From the NCBI GenBank assembly GCA_021234155.1, contig JAJEKV010000045.1, positions 3,530,120 through 3,594,119 of the forward strand: a stretch of DNA of 64,000 nt, given 5' to 3'. Below are positions 34,213 through 45,900 of the stretch, piece after piece (positions within the stretch are counted from its first letter, which is position 1; the number at the start of each line of letters is the position of its first letter). The translations under genes were made by a program, and so were the position numbers. The notes under the pieces are model-generated. The model saw only the letters and a list, made by a program, of their open reading frames with translations. It was not told the origin of the DNA and made no database searches. The stretch comes from Isoetes taiwanensis (taxonomy: Eukaryota; Streptophyta; Lycopodiopsida; Isoetales; Isoetaceae).

Positions 34213-35880
34213 GTTTTTGACTTATATAACCGAAATAAGCATAATGTAAAACAGAGTAACTGGAACTTTTTACCATGTAGTCTTCTAGACATATATACTT
34301 TCACATCTTGGACATAGAAGTAACTTTGCAATCTTCTTTTTGACTTCACGCTTTTAACTCTCGATTCATCACGTGAATCGCAACTTGGACAATGTAAAGC
34401 ACAAAGGGAAGAGATTACCCGCGAAGCAATACCAATCAATACAATGTTAGCTAAAAATTGGGTGATTATAGGGCCAAAAAGGTACCTTGGGTAATCTCGG
34501 CTTATGGCCCTGTTACCCTTTGTACCTTTTGTCCAAGCAAAGCATGAGTAAACTAATCCAAATATATAAAACATTTTGTTAAGAAAAATTTAAAAGACGA
34601 TTATGAACAGATAGCTCAAACCTGTGCATGTAGATATCAGATCTTATAAGGACCTAAATGGTCATATGAGGCCACTCTTATTGTGTAAAGGGGAACCCCT
34701 CAAAGTGTATATTCCCTTGAATCAGCTATCGAATATTTAAGAAATATAGGTTTAATACCAGAAATCTTCTTGATCGTATTCCGGCCACTTTTGTGTTTAG
34801 GGCACAAATCCATCAGGTCCTCCTTTAGGATAATCGTTATTGTTCCTAGGCATCTTTGATCCGGTATAAAACTGCCTATTGCCTCCATGTGCTTCCCCCT
34901 TTCCTCTTTTCTGTGCCATTTCGATTCAAATTAAAATGCCAAAGGATAATTTATCGAGATTCGTGCTTTCAAAGCAACTCAAGCATTCTTTTTGCACGAA
35001 CTGGCATTCCAGCTCCTTCTCACACTCAGATCCTGAGCTAAAGAATTGGCCGTCTGTGTCATATTCCATGAGTCTTTTAGTAGACTTTTGTAACCCTAAA
35101 AGCAAAAGCCCAGGAAAAATGAAGAATTTGAGTGCTCTAACTAGCGTCCACTGTATTGGCATGCATAAAATCCCCAAGATTATTCGGCCATCACTATCCA
35201 CAACAGATGTCTTTACTAAAGCCGTCTTGCTAAAAGTCTTTGCCATTTTTCTTACTAAAAGATCTGTAAGGGAGAGTTAATCTTACCGTGGTAAACGTAC
35301 CGGTCCGGTGCTGACGGTAGTTCAAAGCTGAAGGACAAGCGCCATTGCCTTTTAGGGTTCTAGGCAACCCGTGTGAATTATCTGCTCCCGTATGTTAGGT
35401 CAATACAATCCCACCCGTACATATTCCTTAAATATTAACAATAGTAAAACGTATTCAAATGTCATGTAAATATATATTTTTATTTTACAACACCAATGTG
35501 AGTTCTATCTTCCTAAATCCCCATGGTAAGTAAATTTCCTTTTCATATTCTAGGAAAGTTCCAAATGCATCTATATTCCTTAAGTGCCTCTTTAAAAATC
35601 CATAGCCAGAACTGATCTCTATCTTTCTCATGGTATAATGTGCAATTACTGGTAATGAGAATGCACTAAACATCTATTGTTTCAGATTCACTAGTATACC
35701 CCTATTTTTTTAAAAGAATTTTTAAAAAAAATCCTGCCACCTACCGTAGGTAAGGATATGGCCTCAAGCATATGTAAGTCTGTAAACTAAGGGAGGGCTG
35801 ACCCCTACGTTTACAGTAGAGGCCAACCCGTCCCTATACTTTTGAAACACCCAAATGATCTCAAGAGATAAAAAAAATTT
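34213..35880 (-). other. unassigned stretch, possible Penelope-like 3' region
   Basis: No named domain. Minus-strand frames of 60-120 codons occur at 35485-35673 (MRKIEISSGYGFLKRHLRNID), 34926-35246 and 34700-34888, in the same strand as the reverse transcriptase to the right. They may be its 3' region or an unrelated captured sequence. No homology is recognised. Confidence 0.3.
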
Positions 35881-35889
35881 TAAATTACC

Positions 35890-37965
35890 TGGTTAAATAC
35901 GTTTGCAGATTTCTTGTATCAGCACTGTTGTGTCATATTTCAAGCCTGGAAACTCTCCATTTTGTATGTATTGTACTACCTTTCTTTTAATTCCTTTGTA
36001 ATCAAAACCCGCTGTTTGATGAAACTTTCCATAAGATGTACAATATCATGGGTCAGTAATCATGGGTCCCGAGTTCACATACATGTATGGAAGAATCTGT
36101 GATATGATTACATTTCGCGCTTGGTGGTATGGCCACAGAATCGCCCTGCAGATGTACAAATTTGATGGCTTTAAATGGAAGTATATCTCTTGTCATATCT
36201 TGTAGTCCGTAGGCGCCCCTTGCTTTATTGAATATCTCGATTACAAGGTTGAGAAAGTTAGCCTCAGATCCCAATGAACTGGCCACCTATCAGTCCATTT
36301 TTCCATTGTGTCTCCTCTTTAATCCCAATCTTGCTTAGGTCATAGATTTGGATCATCTCTTTATTATTGGGTAATATATCTCCAAGGAAAAGCCTCGATG
36401 GTCAAGGTTAATAGCTAAGAGGTCATCCATATAACGAAAGGTATTCATGAACTGCTTAATCTCTTGGTATCTCCCATGGTTGGCTAGATTTTTAATAAAG
36501 GATACTTCATACCAGGCCAAGTACATATTACATCAACATGGGCTGCAAGAGAAGCCCATGGGTATTCCACAGACTTGTTTCCATATCTTATTGCCTAGAC
36601 TGATATAACAGTTAGTTAAAAGCCAAACGTTTAGTTTAACAAATTTGCTAGCTCCAAGGAATGTCCAACATTTCCCTTGTGGTGTGTATTTAAACCATTT
36701 GGCTATATATGATCCGTCTATATTTTTCTTCACCCATAGTTCATGCCTTTTGTTTTTTTCTTTCATATGTTTCCAGGTGGTATCTGTAACCAGCTTTATA
36801 ATGTGGCATATTCCAGAATCACCATTTAAAGGTATGCTCTCGTAGCAGCGTGTAATATCTGCCACAAACACTTCATTGATACTGCTTGGTAAATTCAGGA
36901 CCACATCATAAATGGATTCCACCATCCAATTACAGTTCACTTTTCCTGGAATTAATGTGCATATTCTGTCACATAAAGCTTTAGTAATTTCTGGCCAGAT
37001 CTCAATGATATTGTTTAGTCCTGCAGTGATAATTTTAGAGATCTCAGTAAATACTGTACCATGAGCGTTTGTAATCCATCGGTAGTCATGTTTATGTGCC
37101 TTATAGACTCCAAGTAGATATGGTAAGCTGTCTGATTCAATACTAATGTTTCCCAACATATTGAGGACGTCAGACTGTATCATGGATTTAATTTCTCCAC
37201 TTGCCATGTCAATCGCAAGGAAATCAGCACTGTCCAGCCTTTGTTTGGCCATGGTTCTAACATGAGAAGGGCAAATAAATGAGGGGTTATTAGTAGCCTT
37301 ATCTATCCCAGCTATGTAGAAGTTTTTGCATAGCCATAAAAGATTATTAGTAACCAATGGGTCATTAAAGGGAAAACATCTAGTGGCGTCAGATTTGTAA
37401 GCTTCCCTAATACTTTCGGATGCCTTATTCCAAATCTCCATCTTAATCCTTTCTTTGTCTGTCTCATCAATGTGTGAGTATTTAAATCTGTGTACTTCAA
37501 AGATAGCATCTGCAGTTCTGTAAAGATCTTCCTTAAACTCCTTTAAGTCAAGGCATTTATCAGGGATATGGTTAAGACCTTTTTTGAAAAGGTTTCGAAG
37601 TGTTTTGTTATGGATTATCCCAAGGTCTGTAGTCCTGACATGTCCAATTCTAGGGTCAACATACTGAGTCAGCGTAGGGTTTGAACAAGGACATGCAGCC
37701 AGTCTGTCATCTGCAAAAGTGAGGAATGGTTGATAGCATATATCTCTAAGGTTTTCTGTATATCTCCAACCGAACATTGTATCTTCCATTATTTCTGATC
37801 CAATAGCACCTAGACTATTGTTGAACACTTCTGAAAAGATCTTAGGGACGCATATGTGGTCTAATATTTTAGACAGGAATGTGCAATGCACTATTTTCTT
37901 TTTGTTCTTCGTCATCCCACTGCTAAGGTGTCTTCTTCCCAAGCAGTCTTTGCTGATGCTTCTCT
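35890..37965 (-). pseudogene. Penelope-like (TERT-related) reverse transcriptase
   Basis: The minus strand is open from a stop at about 37965 to a TGA at 36533-36535. It contains the RT fingers (LPYLLGVYKAHKHDYRWITN), motif A (VFVADITRCYESIPLN, about 36830-36872), a long insert (HELWVKKNIDGSYIAKWFKY), and motif B with GNKIWKQVCGIPMGFSCSP (36545-36600). In the same frame past the TGA come CNMYLAWYEVSFI and the catalytic FRYMDDLLAIN (YMDD at 36422-36433), then the thumb text LNLVIEIFNKA and LPFKAIKFVHL (36140-36270). IPMG in motif B and this order mark the Penelope/TERT group, not LTR or LINE RTs. No GIY-YIG endonuclease was found on either side. The TGA sits where relatives usually have Trp. 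Further frame breaks follow below 36350. The initiator is unclear. Confidence 0.85.
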
Positions 37966-38289
37966 GTTATAGACACAAATCAGGTTAATCCCCCAAAAAC
38001 TAAAAATCTATGTTTGCTCAGCCAACCAAGTTGAGCAGTGTATGTTTAAGCCAAGTGGCATATCCTTGTGTCATATCCTCAAATAAATTTGGATAGACCC
38101 CAAGCCCAACTTTCCTGAGACACTCATGTCGACATAGTATTCCAAATTATCTTTGGGTAAAAGCCAGGTTTAATGGCATTTTTATGTATCACAATTGGTA
38201 TTTTAATACATATTTAAACCTATTACATGCATGATATATTTCCAAAGCAAGAAAAATTGAAAAAATTGAATTCATGAGTTGGAGGTACC
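37966..38289 (-). other. spacer between the two Penelope-like ORFs
   Basis: No coding sequence. AT-rich at 38200-38270. Confidence 0.5.
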
Positions 38290-39357
38290 TTATTTCTGAA
38301 AATCTAACTTGGATCCCATGATATTATTTTTGATGTCAGCATCATCTGGTTTTCGTTTAGTAACAGATTGCTCCATGTCAATGGGGCTGGCAATGCACTC
38401 CACAGAAGCAGTATCCATGCTGGTAGTGACTTTAGATTGAGGTGCAGAGGTAATACGTGGTACACTAGCCACGCTCTGAATACTGTTAGAAATGCTGGTT
38501 CTAGCCTTTCTTGGAAATCTCCTGCTGCTAGTACTGGCTGTAGCCTCCATGGCCTTCAAGAATTCAATGTTTTTAATGGTTTTCTCGCAAATAATATTCA
38601 TTTTGCATCTGGGCTTTGATACCATGAAATCAGCCCATGGGTCAACAGCTAGTTGGAATGTCATTTCAATCAGAGTCCCCCGAACTTCGAGGTAGGAGAA
38701 ATAAGCCATGACACTGGTCTTAAGCTTGGTCATAATGAAGTTTCTGAAAGAGACAAATTGTGCTGCCGCTGACATATCAGGGTATAACCCATCCAAATGG
38801 TTAAAGATATACCAAATACCGTGGTCTAACCAGGTCATGTTGTCACCACATTCCTTGTTCCTGCCTTTGATAGGATCACAAATGCATTTTAAGTAGGGGC
38901 ACATGGTCCTCCATATCTTTTTCAGGTAAAAATCATTTCTGACTTCAGTAGGATACGCCATATGACCCTTTTGGCTAATATACATGCTATCATTCTTACT
39001 GCATTTTTTATCAAAGAACCTTGTATCAATGCATAGCTTGATTTGTTCCTTCTTAACAAGTTTTTCCATTTTTTCTGCAGCATTTTTAGCAGCCACCAGC
39101 TGTGCTGGGGTAATACCTCCAAGGATTTTCCATACTTCTGGGCTTATGGGTGCTAAAGCTCCATAGTTTTTGGTTCTCCATAACCCTTGGTTGCATAGAA
39201 ATGCATCAGATTCCACAAGCCTAGCCGGTATGTAAGGGAATCTATGTGTATTCTGTAGGGTCAAGCTGAAATTCTGACCTTCATTATTATTACCAGCTCC
39301 ACCATTCTCGTCACTCAGTAGTGCTTTGTCATTTTCAGATAAAAGCAACTCGGAACC
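38290..39357 (-). CDS. unrecognised ORF upstream of the Penelope-like RT, 5'-truncated
   Basis: About 355 codons are open on the minus strand from the copia junction (about 39357) to a stop at 38290. The open frame extends further right to 39459, but that part is copia sequence read out of frame, so the natural start is missing. Visible text: FPYIPARLVESDAFLCNQGLW, PISPEVWKILGGITPAQLVAAKNAAEKM, a Cys-containing stretch (CPYLKCICDPIKGRNKECG), FRNFIMTKLKTSVMAYFSYL, and a basic, Ser-rich tail (SSRRFPRKARTSISNS). No zinc-knuckle spacing, protease or nuclease motif is recognised. It lies 5' of the RT on the same strand and may be a gag-like or nucleic-acid-binding protein of that element. This is inference from position only. 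Confidence 0.6.
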   Translation of the reverse strand, partial: GSELLLSENDKALLSDENGGAGNNNEGQNFSLTLQNTHRFPYIPARLVESDAFLCNQGLWRTKNYGALAPISPEVWKILGGITPAQLVAAKNAAEKMEKLVKKEQIKLCIDTRFFDKKCSKNDSMYISQKGHMAYPTEVRNDFYLKKIWRTMCPYLKCICDPIKGRNKECGDNMTWLDHGIWYIFNHLDGLYPDMSAAAQFVSFRNFIMTKLKTSVMAYFSYLEVRGTLIEMTFQLAVDPWADFMVSKPRCKMNIICEKTIKNIEFLKAMEATASTSSRRFPRKARTSISNSIQSVASVPRITSAPQSKVTTSMDTASVECIASPIDMEQSVTKRKPDDADIKNNIMGSKLDFQK

Positions 39358-40015
39358 TATCGAGACTATTCGCTGGATTAGGCTCAACATTATCTGGAAT
39401 GACTTCATCAACAAAATTGTCAAGAGCATCAACGTCAGCAAAGACATCAACATTGGCATGGGGTGCTTCTACATTCTCACTTCCGTTAGGAACATGCAAA
39501 ACTGGAGTATGAGCATCAGAAGTTATACCAGTAAAATCATCATCTGGAAAAATAGTTAGAATATTATCTGAATGATTTACTGAGTTTGCATCCCCACACA
39601 TTGCAGATTCATCAAAGATAGCGCTATGACTAATCGACACCTTACGTGTCTCGGGGTAAAAAAAAACTGTAGGCCTTTGAATCTGCAAAATATCCAATAA
39701 AAATAACCTTTCGACCTATATGGTCAAGTTTCTTGCTATCTTGATGAGAAACAAGTACATAAGCAATACATCCAAAGATTCACAAATGAGAAACTGATGG
39801 TTTTATACCTGTCCAAGCCTCAACAGGAGTAATAGATTTTAGTGCAGATGTAGTGAGCTAATTTTGAATGTAAACAATAGTAAGAACAGCTTCAGCCCAA
39901 AACTGCACTGACAAATTTGCATGAATCAACATAGATCTTACGGAATTTAAAATAGTGCGGTTCTTTCATTCAGAAACACCATTTTGTTGTGGTGTCTCTG
40001 GTACAGTAAACTCAT
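39357..40015 (-). pseudogene. copia integrase C-terminal fragment, inverted
   Basis: Reading leftward from 40015, frames give EFTVPETPQQNGVSE, a stop, KNRTILNSVRSMLIHANLSVQFWAEAV, SITPVEAWTGIKPSVSHL, FGCIAYVLVSHQDSKKLDHIGRKVIFIGY, then RKVSISHSAIFDE and an acidic linker. This is the end of a copia integrase after the catalytic Glu and the integrase-RT linker. It is oriented opposite to the copia RT that starts at 40019. It is cut at about 39357 where the Penelope-like sequence begins. Stops occur at three places. Confidence 0.88.
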
Positions 40016-40018
40016 GCC

Positions 40019-41063
40019 TTGGCTGTTTTTCATGATCCTGTTACACATGAGCAAGCTACCTCTTCACCAAATCATGAGACGTGGAAAATTGCAATGCAGG
40101 ATGAATATGATTCTTTGCTTTCTAGAGGTACTTGGACTATAACTGAATTACCTTTTGGGAGAAGAGCAATCAAGTGTAAATGGGTCTTTAAGGCAAAAAT
40201 ATTCACTGATGGAACTTTTGATAAGTTTAAAGCTCGATTGGTAGCCAAAGGGTACTCACAAATTGAAGGTACTGATTATGAAGAAACCTTTTCTCCAGTT
40301 GTGCGTTTGACCACTGTTTGTGCATTGTTAGCATTTGCAGTGCAATTTGACTTGGAAGTCCATCAGATGGATGTAAAGACTGCTTTTCTAAACGGAGATA
40401 TCACAAAAGAGATTTACATAGACCAGCCCAAAGGTTTTGCACTTCCAGGAAAGGAGCAAATGGTTTGTAAGTTGAATCGTTCTCTTTATGGGTTAAAACA
40501 AGCTTCAAGGAAATGGTATGGATGCTTTTCTTTGTTCCATTGGTTTTCCATCATCTCATGCAGATCCTAATCTTCATAATAGGCATCATGGCAAGTCATT
40601 CATTTTCATTGCACTCTATTTTGATGATAATATTCTCGTTTGTAATGATATGGATCTTCTAATCTCTGTCAAGAAGCAGTTAGTATCAACATTTGAGATG
40701 ACTGATCTTGGAAATATCCGTTCTTGTCTTGGCTTCAACATTCAACGTGATCGTTCAAAAGGATGGATGCATTTGAGCCACACAAATGCTATACTAGAGG
40801 CAGTAGACAAGTTTGGTTTATACCAGTGCAAAGTTGTAGCATCACCTATGATTGTTAGTCCAAAAAATTTGCATTTGTCTAAGTTGCATTGTCCCCAAAC
40901 AGATCAAGAGCATGATGCCATGAAAGATATTCCTTACGCTAGTTTGATTGGAGCTCTTCAATACTTTGCACATGCTTCTCGCCCAGATATTTCATTTGAA
41001 GCTAATCTTTTGGATTAATTTATGTCTTCTCCTGCTAAAGAACATTGGATTGCTGCGAAACGT
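40019..41063 (+). pseudogene. copia reverse transcriptase (left part of a split element)
   Basis: Starts with the integrase-RT linker end, then WKIAMQDEYDSLLSRGTW, KCKWVFKAKIFTDGTFDKFKARLVAKGYSQIEGTDYEETFSPVV, DVKTAFLNGDITKEIYIDQP, SLYGLKQASRKWYG. A frameshift lies near 40517; then IALYFDDNILVCND (catalytic YFDD instead of YVDD), MTDLGNIRSCLGFNIQRD, ALQYFAHASRPDI and HWIAAKR up to 41063. The RNase H continues at 54562 after a 13.5 kb insertion. Confidence 0.92.
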
Positions 41064-41510
41064 TGTTAGCCCTTTGGGCTAAACATATGTATGAGTGGCA
41101 TAGGCCACATGTATTTATCATATTAGACCACTGGATCTATGGCCCAGATTTAGCCTACATCTGTGGTAGGTGGCATAGGCCACATGTATTTACCATATTG
41201 GACCCCACGATCTATGGCCCATATTTAGCCTAGATCTGTGGTAGGTGAGATGTTAGTTAGGGTTAGGGTTTTGCTCTACTATTTAGAGAGAGCATTTCCT
41301 CCCATTTGTTTAGGTTTTTGCTCATGTTTTGGAGCACCTCCTTTTGGAGCATCAATATGATTCTGTTTTGTTCATTCTTTCTCTTGTTCTTGTTCTTGGA
41401 GTTTCGTCCCATCTTCTTTTGTTGATATGAGCATTTGTGGCAACCTTGTGGCATCCGGCAGTCATGGACTGCTGCTGCAAGATGCATGCCAAGAACCCCA
41501 AAAACCAACA
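41064..41510 (+). repeat. left LTR of the LARD-like element
   Basis: TGTTAGCCC...CCAACA ends. Contains two adjacent 75-bp units (41095-41169 and 41170-41244) starting gtggcataggccacatgtat. The same pair occurs in the right LTR (54144-54293). Confidence 0.93.
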
Positions 41511-41511
41511 C

Positions 41512-41530
41512 TGGCGCCTTATGCCGGGGT
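41512..41530 (+). other. primer binding site, tRNA-Asp-like
   Basis: TGGCGCCTTATGCCGGGG, one base after the LTR, resembles the TGGCGCC-GTTGCCGGGG sites of plant gypsy elements (Athila/Tat) that use tRNA-Asp. This links the element to a gypsy helper. Confidence 0.75.
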
Positions 41531-42590
41531 CTCTTTCGCTCATGATCAATCTCTTGTTTTCATTTTAAGCATCTCCAAAAGTTTTTTTATAAAATTGGTT
41601 CTACATCAACACTTCGACGCTTTATAAGATTTTGTATCTTTGATATCTTGTGATAAGATCAAGTTTCTTATTTGTCATATCTGAGTTCATGGTGGACACT
41701 ATGTTTCTATCCAAAGTAAAGACGGAAGGCTGTGTAATACATTGCTTATTGCTTCCAATAGCAACAAACATCAGAAGAGGATCAACGGCTCTTCTACAGG
41801 TATTCCTCATAGTTATATTATATTGTGGGATGGAGCTCTGTTTTTGCACAGGATCGTAGCCCAAATTCATTGCTCGTTTGCTTCAACACCTAGTTCTTCA
41901 TTGAACTTTTTTGCATACTCTATACTCTGCTATATGTCAGCACAGGCACCACTATTATTCGGCATTCGTCCTGATTGATTTTTCTGTAGGTAAGATTTTG
42001 GGTGTATTTTTTGTGCGGAAGATGCCCTCCGGATCCTCAGTACATGCCCATAATTCAAAAACGGGCCACATATCTCTCTCTTGCTCTATTCTATCAATAC
42101 AGATAAAGAAGGTGCCGCAATTCAATTCTTTTGTCTTGTCCCTGACACTACCATGAAGTTTTAATCGAAGGTGCAACGGTCTCTTCAAAGACTCCGTCAC
42201 TCAATTTTTTCAAGATTCTCGGCTATGCTTTCTGTGTATTTCTACACAGTAGCTGCAAGTTCAGCAAAAAGATCAACGACATTATCACTGTAAAGAAATC
42301 CGGATCTACCAAAGTTCAAAGCATTTTGCTTTGTGTTCTTCATCGATTTTAGAAATTTTGAAGCATGCACAGATTTGCTTCCTGGTTGGGGCAAACGCCC
42401 CATTATTTATGAGCTTCCGAATTGATCAAGGCAGCCTACATTTTTATATAAAAACAGAGCAGATAAGTGGCAACCCAACATTTCATCTCGACCTCTGCAG
42501 ATGCTCTGCTCCCAAATAAATCTGTTTTCTGAGGGCCCGCACTCTGGCTAGCCCATCCTTCTGTATGCAAAAGGAAATTTTCAAGGCCAG
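41531..42590 (+). other. internal non-coding region of the LARD-like element (left part)
   Basis: No frame longer than about 80 codons and no motif. It continues at 47566 after the nested copia. Confidence 0.6.
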
Positions 42591-42595
42591 ATGGC

Positions 42596-42800
42596 TAATA
42601 GAGTTTACAGATGAGCACAATCTGAAGCGCTTTGTATTGAAAAGGAAGACATCTTTTACAATGATAGGCGGTTCTAGAAATAGGCAATATTGCCCACCAT
42701 GGCAGCTCCAAACTTAGCTCCTTAACTTAAGGAACTCTAAAAATAGACATCAGCAGAAAACCAGTAACTTCTTGTTACGTTTCATTTTGAAACTCCAACA
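42596..42800 (-). repeat. 3' LTR of the intact copia
   Basis: 205 bp. On the minus strand it starts TGTTGGAGTTTC and ends ctctatta. Confidence 0.95.
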
Positions 42801-42810
42801 CTCCCCCTCA
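42801..42810 (-). other. polypurine tract of the intact copia
   Basis: On the minus strand gaggggga-type purine run (ttgagggggag) directly before the 3' LTR. Confidence 0.85.
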
Positions 42811-42947
42811 AGAAGTTATCTGTTACAAACAATGCAGAACTAATGGAAAACAAAACATAAAAGACAATGGAGAATTACTTGCAGAACTGACAACTCAGGG
42901 TACTCTTGAGAAGCTCCCCCTCAAATGATATGGGATCTGTTACTGGT

Positions 42948-45900
42948 TCAAACCTGCACCATGCCCATCTCATTGATGCACTCAACATGCCTTTTCCTTC
43001 CAAGTGGCTTCGTGAGTATATCTGCTGTCATAAGATGAGTAGGTAGATACTGAATTGCCACCCTGCCCTCTTCCACCTTTTCCTGAGTGAAATGGTATTG
43101 TGTTTCGATGTGTTTAGCTTTAGAAAAATTGCTACGGTTCTTGACCAAGCTTACAGCTGCTTTATTGTCATTCAAAATCATTGTAGGCTATTCCTGTGGT
43201 GCCTCTAGATCCCTGAGCAGTCTTCTTAGCCAAATTGCCTCTTTGGTGGCATCGCAAATAGCCATGTATTCTGATTCACACGTACTTATAGCAGTTGCCT
43301 TCTGCTTTTTGCTGCACCAGCTGACCACTCCCCCTTGCAGTTTGAAATAGTAGCCAGTACGTGACTTGCGAGTAACAACTTCCCCCACATGATCTGCATC
43401 CACTAGGCCTTCAAGAGTGATCTGAGTGCCAGGATCACCTTGGTAGCAGAGTCCTAGTCGCGGGGCATGCTGCAGATACCTTAGGATGCGCTTTAAAGCC
43501 TGCCAGTGGCTTGCACCAGGACATTCCATGAATTGGCTGACACTGATAACACTTGCTGAGATGTCCGGCCGACTGCATACCATTAAATGCATGAGGGATC
43601 CAACAATACTCCGATAGGAAAGAGGAATCACAGCATCCATGATTTCTTGGTTGAGAGAATTCTCTTCAAATGTCAAGTGCTGGGACGTGGCAGGAGTACT
43701 TATAGCACGTGAGGTCTGCATGTTGCACTTTTGTAGGAGGGATTCAACAGCTTTGCTCTGGTGTAACGTGATAGATTTGTTGGTTCGATCTCGCTGCACC
43801 TGCATGCCTAAGAAATATTTCAAGGCACCTAGATCTGTCATGCGGAATTTTCGTTCCAACGAAGTCTTGAGCTGTGTCATGAGGAACTGAGAATTGGCAG
43901 CTAAGATAAAATCATCAACGTAAAGGACCACGATGATGAGCTTGTTATCCATGGTCTTTACATATACATTCCAGTCAGCATCACTCCGGCGAAAGCCTTG
44001 ACTGGAAAAGAAAGAATGGATGGTCTTGTACCATAAGCGTGGGGATTGCTTGAGGCCATAAATGGCCTTTTTGAGCTTGCACACCTGCGTTTCTTTGCCT
44101 TGCACCTGGTACCCCGGTGGTTGTCTAAGGTACACCTCTTCATCAATTGTGCCATGCACAAATGCTGATTTCACATCCATTTGTTGAAGATCCAGGTCAA
44201 GTGCTGCTGCTAAAGCCAGAACAGTGCGAACAGAGGACAGCCGTGCTACAGGAGCATAGGTTTCATGGAAGTCAATGCCAGGAGTCTGGGAGCATCCGCG
44301 TGCGACTAGCCTAGCTTTGAAACGGGAAATTTGATTGTTCTCATCATATTTTAATTTGAAAAGCCACTTACAGGTGATTGCCTTGCGCCCTTTGGGTAGA
44401 TCAGCCAGGACCCATGTTTCATTTTCCATGAGAGAGTTGTACTCGTCCTCCATGGCCTGCTGCCACTGCTTGTGTTCAGGACTGTTCATTGCCTGGAAGT
44501 AGGAGGTAGGTTCATCCACAAGAGCTGTGCTATGGAGAGCTATGTAGGCTGATCCACGGGGTTTTCGGCTACTGAGATAGTCCAGCATTCTATCAGTAGG
44601 CTTGGCACGTCTAGCTGATCTTCTAGGCAGAGCTTCATCAACTGTCAACTGTTCATTTGCAGCAGTGTGCTCATCGTGATCACTTTCATCCCCTCCCGAC
44701 TCTGGTTCAGATGGAATTTCAGCCTCACTTACTGGCACATCGTGTGTGGTTGCATCCACTTCTGATTCAGAGTCACTAGAGCTGCTAGCTTCATTTGTGT
44801 GGTCAAGTGTTAAGGGATCACACTTTGGTGGCTTGAGATTCTGCCCTATGCTGTAATCTTGCTCATTAAAGACCACACTTCGACGAATTATCATTTTCCT
44901 AGTGGAGGGAACGTAGAGTTTGTACCCCTTTGTGGTATCCCCATACCCAACAAACATGCAAGGGACAGCTCTATGACCAAGTTTACCAGATTTCCTTTCA
45001 CCTTTGGACAAATAGACATATGCAGTGCACCCAAAAATTTTCAAGTCACTTACAGCAGGTTTGTGGCCAGTCCACGCTTCTTCTGGAACGCACCCATTCA
45101 AGGCTTTAGTGGGTACACGATTGATGATATATACTGCGGTGTGTGTTACCTCAGCCCAAAACTTGTACTCAATGTTCTTAGATAGAAGCATGGCACGGGC
45201 ACACTCAAGGACAGTTCTATTCTTGCGTTCGACAACCCCATTTTGCTTATGCTCGTGTGCTACAGAAGTCTCATGAGCAATACCGAAGGTGGTCAAAAAC
45301 TCAGAGAACTCATCACTATTGAATTCTCCCCCTTGATCACTACGTACTGTTTTGATTCTTCTCTCAGCAAAATTTTCAGCCATTGCTTTCCATTGCTTGA
45401 ACAACTCAAATACATCAGATTTATACGTCATGAAGTAAATCCAATTTTTGCGCGTGCAATCATCAATAATGAGCAGGAAGTACCTTGATCCTCCTAAGGA
45501 TCTTACACGAGATGGCCCCCAAACGTCCATGTGCACCAGCTCAAGTGGGTGGCTTGCTCTTGTGGCTGCGAGTTTGGGATATGCTTTTCGAGCCAATTTC
45601 CCTAAAGCACATCCCTCACAGATGCTCGAGGGCACTTTTATCTTTGGCATTCCCGTTACATAGTTTTTCTCCCTCATTTGCTTCATAGACTTGAAGTTGG
45701 CATGGCCCAACCTATCGTGCCATATCTGGTTTGCATCCACTGTAGATGCATTTAAGGCTGTTTTCTTTTCTTGACTCCAACTGAGTTTATACAGGCAGCC
45801 AGTTCTTTCCCCTTTACCTACAATCACATTGGCCTTGTCCTTGATTAGACACTGTCCTCCTCCAAAGGTGACATACAACCCTGCGTCATCCATTTTTGAA

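Noticed and set aside
39357-39459. N-terminal 35 residues of the ORF upstream of the Penelope-like RT
   Set aside because: This part is the copia integrase-RT linker read in a wrong frame. The true copia frame is visible over the same bases.
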